Shown: in pieces, positions 1 through 8,445 of the stretch
How the letters are laid out: each line of letters starts with the position of its first letter
Position numbering within the stretch: position 1 is the stretch's first letter
NCBI RefSeq assembly: GCF_016836705.1
Contig: NZ_JAFCGY010000002.1
Location: 124,001 to 188,000, forward strand
Source of the DNA: Mesorhizobium caraganae
GTDB taxonomy: Bacteria; Pseudomonadota; Alphaproteobacteria; Rhizobiales; Rhizobiaceae
DNA: 64,000 nt
Direction of reading: 5' to 3'
Translations under genes and position numbers: made by a program
The notes under the pieces: generated by a model
What the model saw: the letters and a program-made list of their open reading frames with translations, nothing else
Databases searched by the model: none
What the model was told of the DNA's origin: nothing

Positions 1-50
1 GCTTCGGCCTTGGGTGCGAAGACGTCGATTTCCGCGAATTGAATGTCCAT
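1..50 (-). CDS. 5' end of an unidentified gene, clipped by the window edge
   Basis: An ATG on the minus strand opens a frame that stays open to the left edge; only about 16 residues are visible (begins MDIQFAEIDVFAPKAE). The pattern of a short strand leading into IDVFAPK resembles the beginning of PhzF-family isomerases, which usually start with a V/IDVF motif, but 16 residues cannot establish a family. It would be in the same direction as the AraC regulator behind it (200 bp gap), so the regulator could act on it. No clear Shine-Dalgarno sequence precedes the ATG. Confidence 0.35.
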   Translation of the reverse strand, partial: MDIQFAEIDVFAPKAE

Positions 51-250
51 GGGACAATCCGACATGCCGCATCATCTGGTTGCCCCCGCCCCAAATGACT
101 TTCCATCGCGACCATGGGCACGTTCGCGGTGTATGTATTTTGTAAAAGTCCGGAATCTTTGTAGGAAAATCCGGTCTTTGAGCGCTGAGCGGCAGGTGTG
201 GCCGCTCTGCCACGCAACTTTTGGCTGCGGAGACGCGCCCGCGGCAAATA

Positions 251-1156
251 TCACCGCTGCAGTTTCACCTGCCTGGGGGTTCTGCTGCGGTATTTCGACA
301 TGGTGACGGTCAGGTGGCTCTGATCTGAAAAGCCGCTCAGATGCGCGACTTCGGCTATCGACAGATCGCTCTCGATGAGAAGTTTTTCGGCGAAATCGAG
401 ACGCAACAGCAGCAGGTATTTGTGCGGCGGCTCGCCAAAGGTTTTCGTGAATGCCTGGATGAAATGGCTCGGCGAAAGGCCGGAAAGTGTGGCTAACTCG
501 GCCACCGCGATCTTGCTGGAAAAATTTACGTCCAGGAATTCCCGCACCCGCCGGGCGCTGCGGTTCGACAGACCGCCCTTTGGGCCTTGTGGCAACTTTC
601 CCGCTCCTGCGTAGTTCCGAAGCATATGGACGCCGAACATGGTGACCAGCGAGTCGACATAGAACTCGTTTGGAGTTTCCCGATGCGTCAGTTCCATCTT
701 AAGCAACTGCGCGAGTTGCAGCGCCTGGAAATCGACGGTCCCGAACGGCGGCGGTTGAAGCTCGGCGCGGCCGGTGCCGAATTCACGCGTAGCCAGTTCG
801 AAGAGACTCTCGGGGGTGAGCGCCACGATTACACTCTCCGTGGTGGATGACCGGGTCACCTTGCCGCCGAGATCGGCTGGGACGATCACGATCATCCCGA
901 CGTCGCCGTCGTATTCGTGGACTTTGTCGCTGCCCAGCGATGCCGCTATCCCGGGTGAGGGCGCAAACAAAACCGAACAGAAATGTTCCCCCGCTTTGAA
1001 TGTGTGTGATCCCGGCCCATGAACGACATGAGCCGCTCCGCCTCGAAAGGTGACCAGGCACCGCCCCGCGCTTTCCGGAATTCCATCGAAGATGCGCCGA
1101 TCCGCGCGCCGCCGGTCTGTCCCGGCGCTTTCCAGGACGTTGCCTCTGTGTTGCAT
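251..1156 (-). CDS. AraC-family transcriptional regulator
   Basis: A 301-residue cytoplasmic DNA-binding regulator. The last ~100 residues (about 200-300) form the AraC/XylS double helix-turn-helix: SKIAVAELATLSGLSPSHF is the first recognition unit and LSIAEVAHLSGFSDQSHLT the second, followed by the usual F/Y-R-T-P-R-Q end. The first 190 residues are a sensor-like domain without a recognisable fold from sequence. This is the length of the AraC subfamily that carries an unspecific N-terminal region. The start used is the longest; an internal start would leave the HTH intact. The ligand and target genes are unknown. It is in the same direction as the clipped gene at the left edge. Confidence 0.85.
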   Translation of the reverse strand: MQHRGNVLESAGTDRRRADRRIFDGIPESAGRCLVTFRGGAAHVVHGPGSHTFKAGEHFCSVLFAPSPGIAASLGSDKVHEYDGDVGMIVIVPADLGGKVTRSSTTESVIVALTPESLFELATREFGTGRAELQPPPFGTVDFQALQLAQLLKMELTHRETPNEFYVDSLVTMFGVHMLRNYAGAGKLPQGPKGGLSNRSARRVREFLDVNFSSKIAVAELATLSGLSPSHFIQAFTKTFGEPPHKYLLLLRLDFAEKLLIESDLSIAEVAHLSGFSDQSHLTVTMSKYRSRTPRQVKLQR

Positions 1157-1617
1157 CGTCGTCTTGCCTCAGCCCTGCGCCGATCGATCGAATCCTGTGT
1201 TGTATGGAGACGCCCAGAATTCACGCTTATTCCTGGGTGTTCTTTCGAACCTTAGAGGCGTTGCTTCATATTGAAAAGCAGATTTTCAGGAGAAATCAAA
1301 ACTTTGGCAGGGGTTTTGCCTATAAATGTGCCTATTCTGCTTGTTTAGCACGAACTAATCTGACGATTTGCCGATCTTATCTTACCATTTTGTGCCTAGT
1401 TATTGTGCATCGCGAGCGCCGCTTCACAATCCAGCGTTGCATACAGAACATAAATCGCGCGGCTATCGCCGAACCTGCTCTGCCAATGCCGCCACTATCA
1501 AGGACACGCTTCCCCGCATGGTTGCCCTTCTCCGACCAGCGCTTTCGAGATTCCGAGCTACCCGATCGGTGACCGTGCAGTGACCCCGATACAGAATTAC
1601 CCGGTCACGCGGGGCTG
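1157..1617. other. Intergenic region, AT-richer than surroundings, no gene seen
   Basis: About 460 bp between the AraC gene and a small minus-strand gene. The stretch from roughly 1240 to 1440 is visibly AT-richer than the coding DNA, as expected of a promoter region. The open frames in it have unlikely compositions and no Shine-Dalgarno sequence. I could not place a convincing promoter or RNA gene. Confidence 0.5.
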
Positions 1618-1818
1618 CTAAAGATCGCCTCGACGTTTCTCGTACAGATCCCAAGACAGCTCAACCATGGCGAGAAGAACATCCTCCCGGCTCCACCCGG
1701 CGGCAACCGCGGCTTCGACAATTCCGCGGACGAGCGGCAGCAATTGGCGCTCGCATTCGGCCGACAGGTTGAGCTCGGCGCTGTCGGCAGGCGGACTATC
1801 GAAATGAAATCCCACCAT
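1618..1818 (-). CDS. Small conserved-type hypothetical protein, 66 aa
   Basis: Unrecognised short acidic protein. A purine-rich GGGGGAA lies about 5 bases before the ATG, and the translation is a plausible globular helix (residues ~20-60: ECERQLLPLVRGIVEAA, then WSREDVLLAMVELSWDLYEK), which argues for a real gene. No signal peptide or membrane segment. Isolated: ~300 bp from the L,D-transpeptidase gene, which is in the same direction. A slightly longer frame in another register (1605-1838) has an unlikely composition and is probably its shadow. Confidence 0.6.
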   Translation of the reverse strand: MVGFHFDSPPADSAELNLSAECERQLLPLVRGIVEAAVAAGWSREDVLLAMVELSWDLYEKRRGDL

Positions 1819-2112
1819 TGGCGTTCCCCCGCCATCAATGAACTAATGAAACGTATATATCTGCAATTCTATTCCCGCCTAATATACATGCATCGGAGAC
1901 GAAATACAGGCGCGTCTGAATTGACGGTGCACGGGCGTGTCGATTGCGCCGGCTCCATAGCTCGTCTGGAAGTCTTCCTTGGGGTCCTGCTGCCGGCAGT
2001 GCATGTCTTGGATGCGGACCCCAGCCATTCGCGTAAAGCTATCGGAATCCTGGCGAAGTTTGCCGCATGGAACGGCAAACCTGCCGCTCCACCAGCATCG
2101 GGAGAACGTTGA

Positions 2113-2919
2113 TCAGTTCACCGGGCCGAGCAGGACAGAACCGTCCGGCACGCCGCCGTCGATCGGAATGGCTGTGCGGTTTGCGCTCGCCACCATCGGC
2201 TGGCCGATATCGGACGTCACGATGACCGGGCTCTTCGAGGGCACGCGGTCGTAGAGGTCGATGATGTCCTGGTTTATCAGGCGCACGCAGCCTGACGAGA
2301 CGGATTTGCCGATCGAGTTCCATTCCGGCGAGCCGTGCAAGCGATAGAGCGTGTCGACATTGTCGTGGAACAGATAGAGCGCGCGGGCGCCGAGCGGGTT
2401 CTTGAGGCCGCCGGGCATGCCGCCATTCTTGGCGCTGTATTGCTCCAGTTCCGGTTGCCGGGCGACCATCTCATCCGGCGGCGTCCATTTCGGCCATTTC
2501 TGCTTCCATTGAACGACGGCGTCTCCCGACCATTCGAAGCCGGCGCGGCCGAGGCCGACGCCGTAACGGATCGCCTGGCCGCCCTCGCGTACCAGATAGA
2601 GGAAATGGTTGGTCGTATCGACGATGATGGTGCCGGGCCTCTGGCCGGTCGGATCGGGAACGATCTGGCGCAGGAACTGCGGGTCCATCTTCTTGATCGG
2701 AATGGCTGGGAGCTCGAAGCCGCTGTCCGAAATCGGGCCGTACATCGTCGCGTAGTCGCCGAGCGGCGGATCGACATAGGTCGGCGGCGGCTCGACCGGC
2801 GCTGGTTCCGGCCCGGTGGTGGTGCAGGCGGAGACCGCAATCGAGGCGGCGCCGAGGGCTGCGGCATTCAGAAAGCCGCGACGGCTCAGGCGATAGGGGT
2901 CGATTTCGGTCTTCAACAT
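2113..2919 (-). CDS. L,D-transpeptidase (YkuD domain), exported
   Basis: A 268-residue periplasmic cell-wall enzyme that would form 3-3 peptidoglycan cross-links or attach proteins to peptidoglycan. The N-terminus carries a twin-arginine-like signal (SRRGFLNAAALGAASIAVSAC) whose SAC could also act as a lipobox, so Tat export plus lipidation is possible. A Pro-rich linker follows (residues ~34-50). The YkuD catalytic block is HGSPEW...SSGCVRL near residues 205-225, with the His and the nucleophilic Cys both present. A single gene with no obvious operon partners. The family assignment is firm; which of the several rhizobial paralogues this is cannot be said. Confidence 0.9.
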   Translation of the reverse strand: MLKTEIDPYRLSRRGFLNAAALGAASIAVSACTTTGPEPAPVEPPPTYVDPPLGDYATMYGPISDSGFELPAIPIKKMDPQFLRQIVPDPTGQRPGTIIVDTTNHFLYLVREGGQAIRYGVGLGRAGFEWSGDAVVQWKQKWPKWTPPDEMVARQPELEQYSAKNGGMPGGLKNPLGARALYLFHDNVDTLYRLHGSPEWNSIGKSVSSGCVRLINQDIIDLYDRVPSKSPVIVTSDIGQPMVASANRTAIPIDGGVPDGSVLLGPVN

Positions 2920-3146
2920 GGTTGCCTTTTTTAAGTCTCAAGTCGCAAGAAAGCGTGAATGCTTCCAGGCGGCGCAGTGTTAGTCTCCCCCAATGCCTGG
3001 CGCGATAGGCGGTTCCGATTCTGGCCTGAGGGTGGACAAACAAAGGCGAAGCTGTGACCGTCATGCCACTGTTGCTTTGAGGCAACAGAGCCCTTGAGCA
3101 GTTCATCGTTTCACAGAAACGCCGACTATTCTGCGTCTTTCCTTCT

Positions 3147-3220
3147 GCGCAATTTTCCAAGGGAAAGCGCTGCGCGCTTTTCCCGGGAAAACCGTTTCAC
3201 ACTTTTCCTGGAATTGCTCT
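3147..3220. repeat. Copy 1 of short palindromic repeat family A
   Basis: Imperfect palindrome with arms around GCAATT and an inner AAAACCGTTTCACACTTTTCC block, the reverse complement of the GGAAAAGTGTGAAACGGTTTT core seen in related copies at 28586, 38961 and 39746. Its right end overlaps the stop codon of the dehalogenase-like gene at 3219. Confidence 0.7.
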
Positions 3221-3881
3221 AGCCGCCTGTCAACAATCCTTCCAGCGACGGCAGGATCAGCGCCGGCGGGAAGTCCCTGTATTCCTCGGGCTGGTTGGCC
3301 CGGTTGATCCACACGGTGCGAAAACCGAATTTGGTCGCGCCGGCAATATCCCAGCGGTTGGAGGACTGGAACGAGACCGCGCCGGGATAGAGACGCCAGC
3401 CCGTCGCCACCATGTCGTAGGTCGACGGGTCGGTCTTGAAGCGCCTGACGGCGTCGACGGAAAAGATGTCGTCCAGCACCTGGTCGAGGGCCGCCGACTT
3501 GACCGCTGCTTCCAGCATCTCGGGCGAGCCGTTGGAGAGGATTGCCAGCTTGGCGCCGGACGCTTTGAGCGCCTTGAGCACGGCCGGCACTTCCGGATAG
3601 CAGTCGAGCCGCCAATAAGCTTCGAGCAGCTTGGCCTTCAGCCCCTTGTCTGCCGAAGGGACCTTGCGCAAGGCAAAGTCGAGCGCCTGTTCGGTGAGCT
3701 GCCAGAAATCGGCATAACCGCCCATCAGCGTGCGCACCCAGGAATATTCCAGCTGCTTGGCGCGCCAGATTTCCGACAGAAGCTGGCCGTCCGGCCCGAT
3801 CTCGCCGTCGTGACGGCGCACGGCGGCGTGCACGTCGAACAACGTGCCATAGGCGTCGAAAACGTAAGCCGCGTAATGCAT
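3219..3881 (-). CDS. Haloacid dehalogenase, type II (HAD superfamily)
   Basis: A 220-residue cytoplasmic hydrolase predicted to dehalogenate (S)-2-haloacids or to act on a related small substrate. Motif I is YVFDAYGTLFD with the nucleophile Asp9, motif II is LAILSNGSPEML, and the SSNRWDIAGATKFGFRTVWINR block matches the type II dehalogenase C-terminal motif. The frame is open for another 67 codons upstream, but this start puts motif I at the N-terminus as in the family. Divergent from the branched-chain aminotransferase gene, with a 167 bp shared promoter region. The true substrate is unknown. Confidence 0.88.
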   Translation of the reverse strand: MHYAAYVFDAYGTLFDVHAAVRRHDGEIGPDGQLLSEIWRAKQLEYSWVRTLMGGYADFWQLTEQALDFALRKVPSADKGLKAKLLEAYWRLDCYPEVPAVLKALKASGAKLAILSNGSPEMLEAAVKSAALDQVLDDIFSVDAVRRFKTDPSTYDMVATGWRLYPGAVSFQSSNRWDIAGATKFGFRTVWINRANQPEEYRDFPPALILPSLEGLLTGG

Positions 3882-4048
3882 GACGACAGTTTTGAGGGCA
3901 GGCGGGGCAAGGTGCAAGCACCGATTGCAGACTTGATGGCTTTCTGGGCTCGCTGGCCTCAACAAAATCCGCTCCATGCCGGTTGACGGCGCCCGCCAAA
4001 GCATCTTCCAATGATACCAGACAGGCAGCATCGAAGCGGAACCGAACA

Positions 4049-4927
4049 ATGACACTGGCGACTGCGGCGCAATCGGCGACATGGACCTTCGTCGACGGCG
4101 ACTGGTACGAAGGCAATGTCGCCATCCTTGGGCCGCGCAGCCATGCCATGTGGCTTGCCACCAGCGTCTTCGACGGCGCCCGCTGGTTCGAAGGCGTCGC
4201 CCCCGACCTCGAACTGCATGCCGCCAGGGTAAATGCTTCCGCGATCGCGCTAGGTCTCAAACCGTCGATGAGCGTCGACAAGATCGTCGGCCTGACCTGG
4301 GACGGGCTGAAGAAGTTCGACGGCAAGACGGCGGTCTATATCAGGCCGATGTACTGGGCCGAGCATGGCGGCTATATGGGCGTGCCGGCCGATCCGGCAT
4401 CGACCCGCTTCTGCCTTTGCCTCTACGAATCGCCGATGATCTCGCCGGCCGGCTTTTCGATCACCGTGTCGCCGTTCCGGCGGCCGACGATCGAAACCAT
4501 GCCGACCAATGCCAAGGCAGGCTGCCTCTACCCCAACAATGGCCGCGCCATTCTCGAAGCCAAGATGCGCGGCTTCGACAATGCACTTGTGCTCGACATG
4601 CTGGGCAATGTCGCCGAGACCGGAACCTCCAACATCTTCCTGGTCAAGGACAGCCATGTGCTGACGCCGGCGCCGAACGGCACTTTCCTGTCCGGCATCA
4701 CCCGCTCGCGCACCATGACGCTGCTTGGCGACTATGGCTTCAAGACCACCGAAAAGATGCTGTCGGTGCGCGACTTTCTCGAGGCCGACGAGATCTTTTC
4801 GACCGGAAACCATTCCAAGGTCGTGCCGATCACCCGCATCGAGGACCGCAATCTCCAGCCCGGGCCGGTGGCCAAGAAGGCGCGCGAGCTCTATTGGGAA
4901 TGGGCGCATTCGACGCCTGCCGGCTGA
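4049..4927 (+). CDS. ilvE: Branched-chain amino acid aminotransferase (class IV)
   Basis: A 292-residue PLP enzyme that interconverts Leu, Ile and Val with their 2-oxo acids, the last step of synthesis and first step of breakdown. Fold-type IV features are visible: WFEGV near residue 48, the PLP lysine Lys156 in TNAKAGCLYPNN, and the TGTSNIFLV-type loop (AETGTSNIFLVKD). The ATG at 4049 is preferred over an upstream in-frame ATG at 3983, because the longer version only adds a low-complexity leader that runs into the divergent gene's promoter. Other class IV enzymes (D-amino acid aminotransferase) are possible, but the length and motifs fit IlvE. Confidence 0.85.
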   Translation: MTLATAAQSATWTFVDGDWYEGNVAILGPRSHAMWLATSVFDGARWFEGVAPDLELHAARVNASAIALGLKPSMSVDKIVGLTWDGLKKFDGKTAVYIRPMYWAEHGGYMGVPADPASTRFCLCLYESPMISPAGFSITVSPFRRPTIETMPTNAKAGCLYPNNGRAILEAKMRGFDNALVLDMLGNVAETGTSNIFLVKDSHVLTPAPNGTFLSGITRSRTMTLLGDYGFKTTEKMLSVRDFLEADEIFSTGNHSKVVPITRIEDRNLQPGPVAKKARELYWEWAHSTPAG

Positions 4928-4974
4928 GCCGCCGCCGCTTCGTTTGCTGGGCGCTCTTTTTTGACGCAGCATCC

Positions 4975-5012
4975 AGTCGGCAAAACCGTGTGACACTTTT
5001 CCGGAACCCGCT
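4975..5012. repeat. Degenerate copy of repeat family A
   Basis: The block AAAACCGTGTGACACTTTTCC matches the core of the copy at 3147 with a few changes, but the outer palindromic arms are poorly kept. It lies between the aminotransferase and sodB. Confidence 0.5.
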
Positions 5013-5069
5013 TAGAAAGGAACCGGCGCTTCATTCCGGAGTTGTTCCAGAACAATCCAGCCCTATCTT

Positions 5070-5094
5070 AATCCGGTATCCGCACCGGATTTTT
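5070..5094 (+). promoter_or_regulatory. Terminator-like hairpin in the sodB leader
   Basis: AATCCGG and CCGGATT form a 7-bp stem with an 8-base loop, followed by TTTTCC. It ends 18 bases before the sodB ATG, so a sodB transcript starting upstream would have to pass through it. It could end transcripts of the upstream gene, act as an attenuator, or overlap a promoter. Confidence 0.45.
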
Positions 5095-5112
5095 CCATGA
5101 GGAGTATGACCG

Positions 5113-5715
5113 ATGGCTTTTGAATTGCCCGCCTTGCCCTATGACTACGAGGCCCTCCAGCCCTACATGTCGAAAGAGACGCTGGAGTATCACCACGACA
5201 AGCACCACAAGGCCTATGTCGACAACGGCAACAAGCTGGCCGCTGAAGCCGGTCTTGGCGACCTGTCGGTCGAAGAGGTGGTCAAGCAGTCGTTCGGCAA
5301 GAATGCCGGCCTCTTCAACAACGCCGCCCAGCACTACAACCACATTCATTTCTGGAAGTGGATGAAGAAGGGCGGCGGCGGCAACAAGCTTCCCGGCGCC
5401 CTGCAGAAGGCGGTCGACGCCGACCTCGGCGGCTACGACAAGTTCAAGGCCGACTTCATCGCCGCCGGCACCACGCAGTTCGGTTCGGGCTGGGCCTGGG
5501 TCTCGGTCAAGGACGGCAAGCTGGCGATCTCCAAGACGCCGAATGGCGAGAACCCGCTCGTCCACGGCGCCTCGCCGATCCTCGGCGTCGATGTCTGGGA
5601 ACACTCCTATTACATCGACTACCGCAACGCGCGGCCGAAATATCTCGAAGCCTTCGTCGACAGCCTGATCAACTGGGACCATGTCCTCGAAATGTACGAA
5701 AAGGCGAAAGCCTGA
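5113..5715 (+). CDS. sodB: Superoxide dismutase, Fe-type (Fe/Mn family)
   Basis: A 200-residue cytoplasmic enzyme that dismutates superoxide to oxygen and hydrogen peroxide. The four metal ligands are His27 (EYHHDKHH), His77 (HYNHIHFW), Asp160 and His164 (DVWEHSYY). Gln73 in NNAAQ sits where iron enzymes carry the active-site Gln, whereas Mn enzymes have Gly there, so iron use (or cambialism, as reported for rhizobial SodB) is likely. An AGGAG lies 9 bases before the ATG. Single gene, followed by a strong terminator. It has a hairpin in its leader. Confidence 0.95.
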   Translation: MAFELPALPYDYEALQPYMSKETLEYHHDKHHKAYVDNGNKLAAEAGLGDLSVEEVVKQSFGKNAGLFNNAAQHYNHIHFWKWMKKGGGGNKLPGALQKAVDADLGGYDKFKADFIAAGTTQFGSGWAWVSVKDGKLAISKTPNGENPLVHGASPILGVDVWEHSYYIDYRNARPKYLEAFVDSLINWDHVLEMYEKAKA

Positions 5716-5724
5716 TCGATCCAG

Positions 5725-5757
5725 AAAGCCCCGGCATCCCCCGGGGCTTTTCTTTTT
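5725..5757 (+). terminator. Rho-independent terminator of sodB
   Basis: An 8-bp stem AGCCCCGG / CCGGGGCT with a 6-base loop, followed by TTTCTTTTTT. Confidence 0.9.
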
Positions 5758-5877
5758 TCAGATCGAAACGGAGGCACACTGCAAAGCGGCAGTTTCCGTG
5801 CGGCGAGCAGGGAATAATCTCAGCCCGCCATCCGTTAACGTCAGGTCGCGACCCCTCATCATCCTGGAGCCAATTGA

Positions 5878-6315
5878 ATGAGAAAGCTCGTCATCGCCAT
5901 CTCTATGCTCAGCCTCGCCGCCTCGGCCGCCTTTGCCGACCCGATCCTCGACCGACAGGGACTGATGAAGGAGCGCGGAAAACTCGTCGGCGGCCTGTCG
6001 AAAATCGCCAAGGGGGAAGCAGACTTCGATGCCGCCGCCGTGTTGACGGCGCTGCAGGCGCTGCAGGTCAATGCCGAGAAGGTCGATGTCGATGCGCTGT
6101 TCCCGGCCGGCAGCGACAGCGGTGACACCACCGCTTCGCCGAAAATCTGGCAAGACATGGCGGGCTTCAAGACCACGAACGAGAAATACGTCGCCGACGT
6201 CAAGGCCGCTGTCGCCGCCGCACCTGCCGATGTCGATGCGCTCAAGGCGCAGATCGGCACCCTCGGCAACGATTGCGGCACCTGCCACCAGAGCTATCGG
6301 GTGAAGAAGGGCTGA
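5878..6315 (+). CDS. Cytochrome c' family (c-556-like) monohaem protein
   Basis: A 145-residue periplasmic electron carrier. It has a Sec signal peptide (MRKLVIAISMLSLAASAAFA, cut before DP), a helical body, and one haem site CGTCH near residue 136, close to the C-terminus as in the four-helix cytochrome c' family. The next gene, a dihaem cytochrome, starts 9 bp downstream in the same direction, so the two are probably one transcript and may pass electrons to each other. Haem attachment would need the ccmIEFH genes at 32.9-36.9 kb. Confidence 0.88.
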   Translation: MRKLVIAISMLSLAASAAFADPILDRQGLMKERGKLVGGLSKIAKGEADFDAAAVLTALQALQVNAEKVDVDALFPAGSDSGDTTASPKIWQDMAGFKTTNEKYVADVKAAVAAAPADVDALKAQIGTLGNDCGTCHQSYRVKKG

Positions 6316-6324
6316 TCCCGGGCA

Positions 6325-7275
6325 ATGGCCCTGTTGAAAAAACTCATCGGCGCCGCGCTTGTCCTGGGCGTCGCCGGCGCCGGCGCCTGCTGGTTGTTGT
6401 CGGCGCCAGTGAAACTCGACACTGATACCCTGGCACAGCTTGGCCCCGGCAACGCCGCCAGGGGCAAACGCATTTTCTATGCCGGCGGCTGCACCTCCTG
6501 TCACGCCAAGCCGGGCTCGCAAGGCGAGGCCCGTCTCCAACTCGTCGGTGGCCTTGAACTCAAGACGCCGTTCGGCACCTTCGTGCCGCCCAACATCTCG
6601 CAGGATCCCAAGGACGGCATCGGCGCCTGGACGGTCGAGGACCTCGCCAATGCCATGCTGAAAGGCGTGTCGCCTTCCGGCGAGCATTTCTATCCGGCCT
6701 TTCCCTACGCGTCCTACGCCCGCATGAAGCCGGCTGACATTGCCGATCTCTATGCCTTCCTGAAGACGCTGCCGGCGGTCGCCGGCAAGGCGCCGGACAA
6801 CTCGCTCAGTTTCCCCTTCAACATCCGTCGCGGTCTCGGCCTGTGGAAGCGGCTCTACCTCAGCAACCAGCCGGTGATCGCCTTGGCCGACGGCACGCCT
6901 GACCCAGTGTTGGCCGGCCGCTATCTGGTCGAGGGACCCGGCCATTGCGGCGAATGCCACACGCCGCGCGAGCTCAGCGGCGGCACCAGGAAAAGCCAGT
7001 GGCTGGCGGGTGCCACCGCCGCCGAAGGCAGCGGCATTGTGCCGAACATCACCTCGGGCGAGGGCGGCATCGGCGACTGGTCGGAAGCCGACATCGCCAA
7101 TTATCTCGAAACCGGTTTTACGCCCGATTTCGATTCGGTCGGCGGCGCCATGGTCGACGTCCAGCGCAACATGGCCCGGCTGACGCCGGAAGATCGCACG
7201 GCAATAGCCGCCTATCTCAAGGCAGTGCCGCCGCATCCCAATGGCTATCCGGCGCGAAGCAAGCCGGCTAAGTGA
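6325..7275 (+). CDS. Dihaem cytochrome c, membrane-anchored
   Basis: A 316-residue periplasmic cytochrome with an uncleaved-looking N-terminal hydrophobic segment (ALVLGVAGAGACWLL). There are two haem-binding sites, CTSCH near residue 57 and CGECH near residue 210, each followed by a class I cytochrome c fold with a distal Met region. The layout resembles the cytochrome subunits of periplasmic alcohol, aldehyde and gluconate dehydrogenases, but no dehydrogenase gene lies nearby, so the electron donor is unknown. Tightly linked to the cytochrome c' gene upstream. Confidence 0.85.
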   Translation: MALLKKLIGAALVLGVAGAGACWLLSAPVKLDTDTLAQLGPGNAARGKRIFYAGGCTSCHAKPGSQGEARLQLVGGLELKTPFGTFVPPNISQDPKDGIGAWTVEDLANAMLKGVSPSGEHFYPAFPYASYARMKPADIADLYAFLKTLPAVAGKAPDNSLSFPFNIRRGLGLWKRLYLSNQPVIALADGTPDPVLAGRYLVEGPGHCGECHTPRELSGGTRKSQWLAGATAAEGSGIVPNITSGEGGIGDWSEADIANYLETGFTPDFDSVGGAMVDVQRNMARLTPEDRTAIAAYLKAVPPHPNGYPARSKPAK

Positions 7276-7281
7276 TCCCGA

Positions 7282-7671
7282 CTAAAGGTGGCGGTCACCG
7301 AGGAAGTCGAAGCCCGTTTCGAAGAAGTGACTGTAATTGCAGGTCAGTTCCTCGCCGGGCGCGATGTCGCGCAAGGCATAGGTCTCCTCGGGCGAAGAAA
7401 CATCGCAATTCGGTTCGTCGTCATGGTTCATGTAGCGGGCATCGTCGGCTTCGAAGACGATGTAGTTCGGATCGCGGCGGTCGGGATAGGAATAGCGGTC
7501 GAGGTAGCTCTTCACCGGCCCGCTCTCGCCCTCATAGGTTTCAACGTCGATCAGCCGGTCAAAGCGCGGGTCGAGCTTCCAGACCAGCGTGCCCTTGGCA
7601 ATGTGGGTCTTTGCGAAAACACCGATGCCCTGGATCGGCGATTTCTCGAGATAAGTGTCGACGAGCAACAT
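7282..7671 (-). CDS. SET-domain protein (possible lysine methyltransferase)
   Basis: A 129-residue single-domain protein. The SET pattern is present: IQGIGVFA near the start, YMNHDDEPNCDV (the conserved NH-x-C pseudoknot motif) in the middle, and GEELTCNY near the end. Such mini SET proteins in bacteria are assumed to methylate lysines using S-adenosylmethionine; substrates are unknown. The start at 7671 is chosen because an AAGGGG lies before it; a longer frame would add 33 residues of non-homologous leader. It ends 6 bp from the dihaem cytochrome stop, convergent. Confidence 0.8.
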   Translation of the reverse strand: MLLVDTYLEKSPIQGIGVFAKTHIAKGTLVWKLDPRFDRLIDVETYEGESGPVKSYLDRYSYPDRRDPNYIVFEADDARYMNHDDEPNCDVSSPEETYALRDIAPGEELTCNYSHFFETGFDFLGDRHL

Positions 7672-7818
7672 AGTGGCCCCTTTGCGTATGTCATTGTCTG
7701 GAAGGTGGCGCGCATTGGGTAGCGCGCAGCCATTACAATTGCGAGTGAAAATGAGCAGCGCGGAATTCAAAAAGTGATGATCGGCACGCCTCGACGGGGC
7801 GCGCCTTTCGCTCCGACA

Positions 7819-8445
7819 TCAGCGCTGCTGCAAGGCCAGACGAACGCCCAACGCACAGTAGATACCGCCGACCACCTTGCCTTGCCATTTCACCACTGAT
7901 GGATTGCGGCGCAGGAACGTACCGAGCTTCCCCGCGCTTACGGCAAAGACGACTGTGCTGAAAAGGCCGAGCAGAACAAAGATTATGCCCAACGTCATCA
8001 GCTGGAGCATTACCGATCCGTTTTCAGGCCGCACGAACTGAGGCAGGAAGGCGAGGAAGAAAAGCGCGGTCTTTGGATTGAGCACCTCGGTCAGGACAGC
8101 CTGTCGAAACGCCTTGCCGGCGGAGATCGCCAGCACGCCGGCAGTAGGGTTGGCCGGTGTTCTCTCGATGATCGCGCGAATGCCGAGGTAAACCAGATAC
8201 GCCGCGCCAATGTATTTTACGATGCTGAACAGCGTTGCCGACGTGGCGATGATCGCCGAAATGCCGACCATCGCCATGACGGTATGGAACACATCGCCAG
8301 CCGCGACGCCGGCGCCCGTCGCGATGCCAACCCTGGTCCCGGAACTCGTCGCTCGCGCCACCGTCAAAAGTGTGGCTGGGCCTGGAATGAACACAAAGCC
8401 AAGCACAACCGCCACGTAGGCCATCAAGGTGGATAGATCGATCAT
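7819..8445 (-). CDS. LysE/RhtB-family exporter
   Basis: A 208-residue inner-membrane protein with about six hydrophobic segments, and the RhtB-type start GFVFIPGPATLLTVAR. The family exports amino acids or homoserine lactones. Its ATG overlaps the stop codon of the peptidase gene (ATGA), so the two are translationally coupled. One attractive idea is export of amino acids released by the peptidase, but this is inference. Confidence 0.85.
   Translation of the reverse strand: MIDLSTLMAYVAVVLGFVFIPGPATLLTVARATSSGTRVGIATGAGVAAGDVFHTVMAMVGISAIIATSATLFSIVKYIGAAYLVYLGIRAIIERTPANPTAGVLAISAGKAFRQAVLTEVLNPKTALFFLAFLPQFVRPENGSVMLQLMTLGIIFVLLGLFSTVVFAVSAGKLGTFLRRNPSVVKWQGKVVGGIYCALGVRLALQQR

Noticed and set aside
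1204..1572. Plus-strand frame (122 codons) in the intergenic region
   Set aside because: No ribosome site, no recognisable domain, unusual Cys/Arg/Ile mixture, in AT-rich non-coding DNA.
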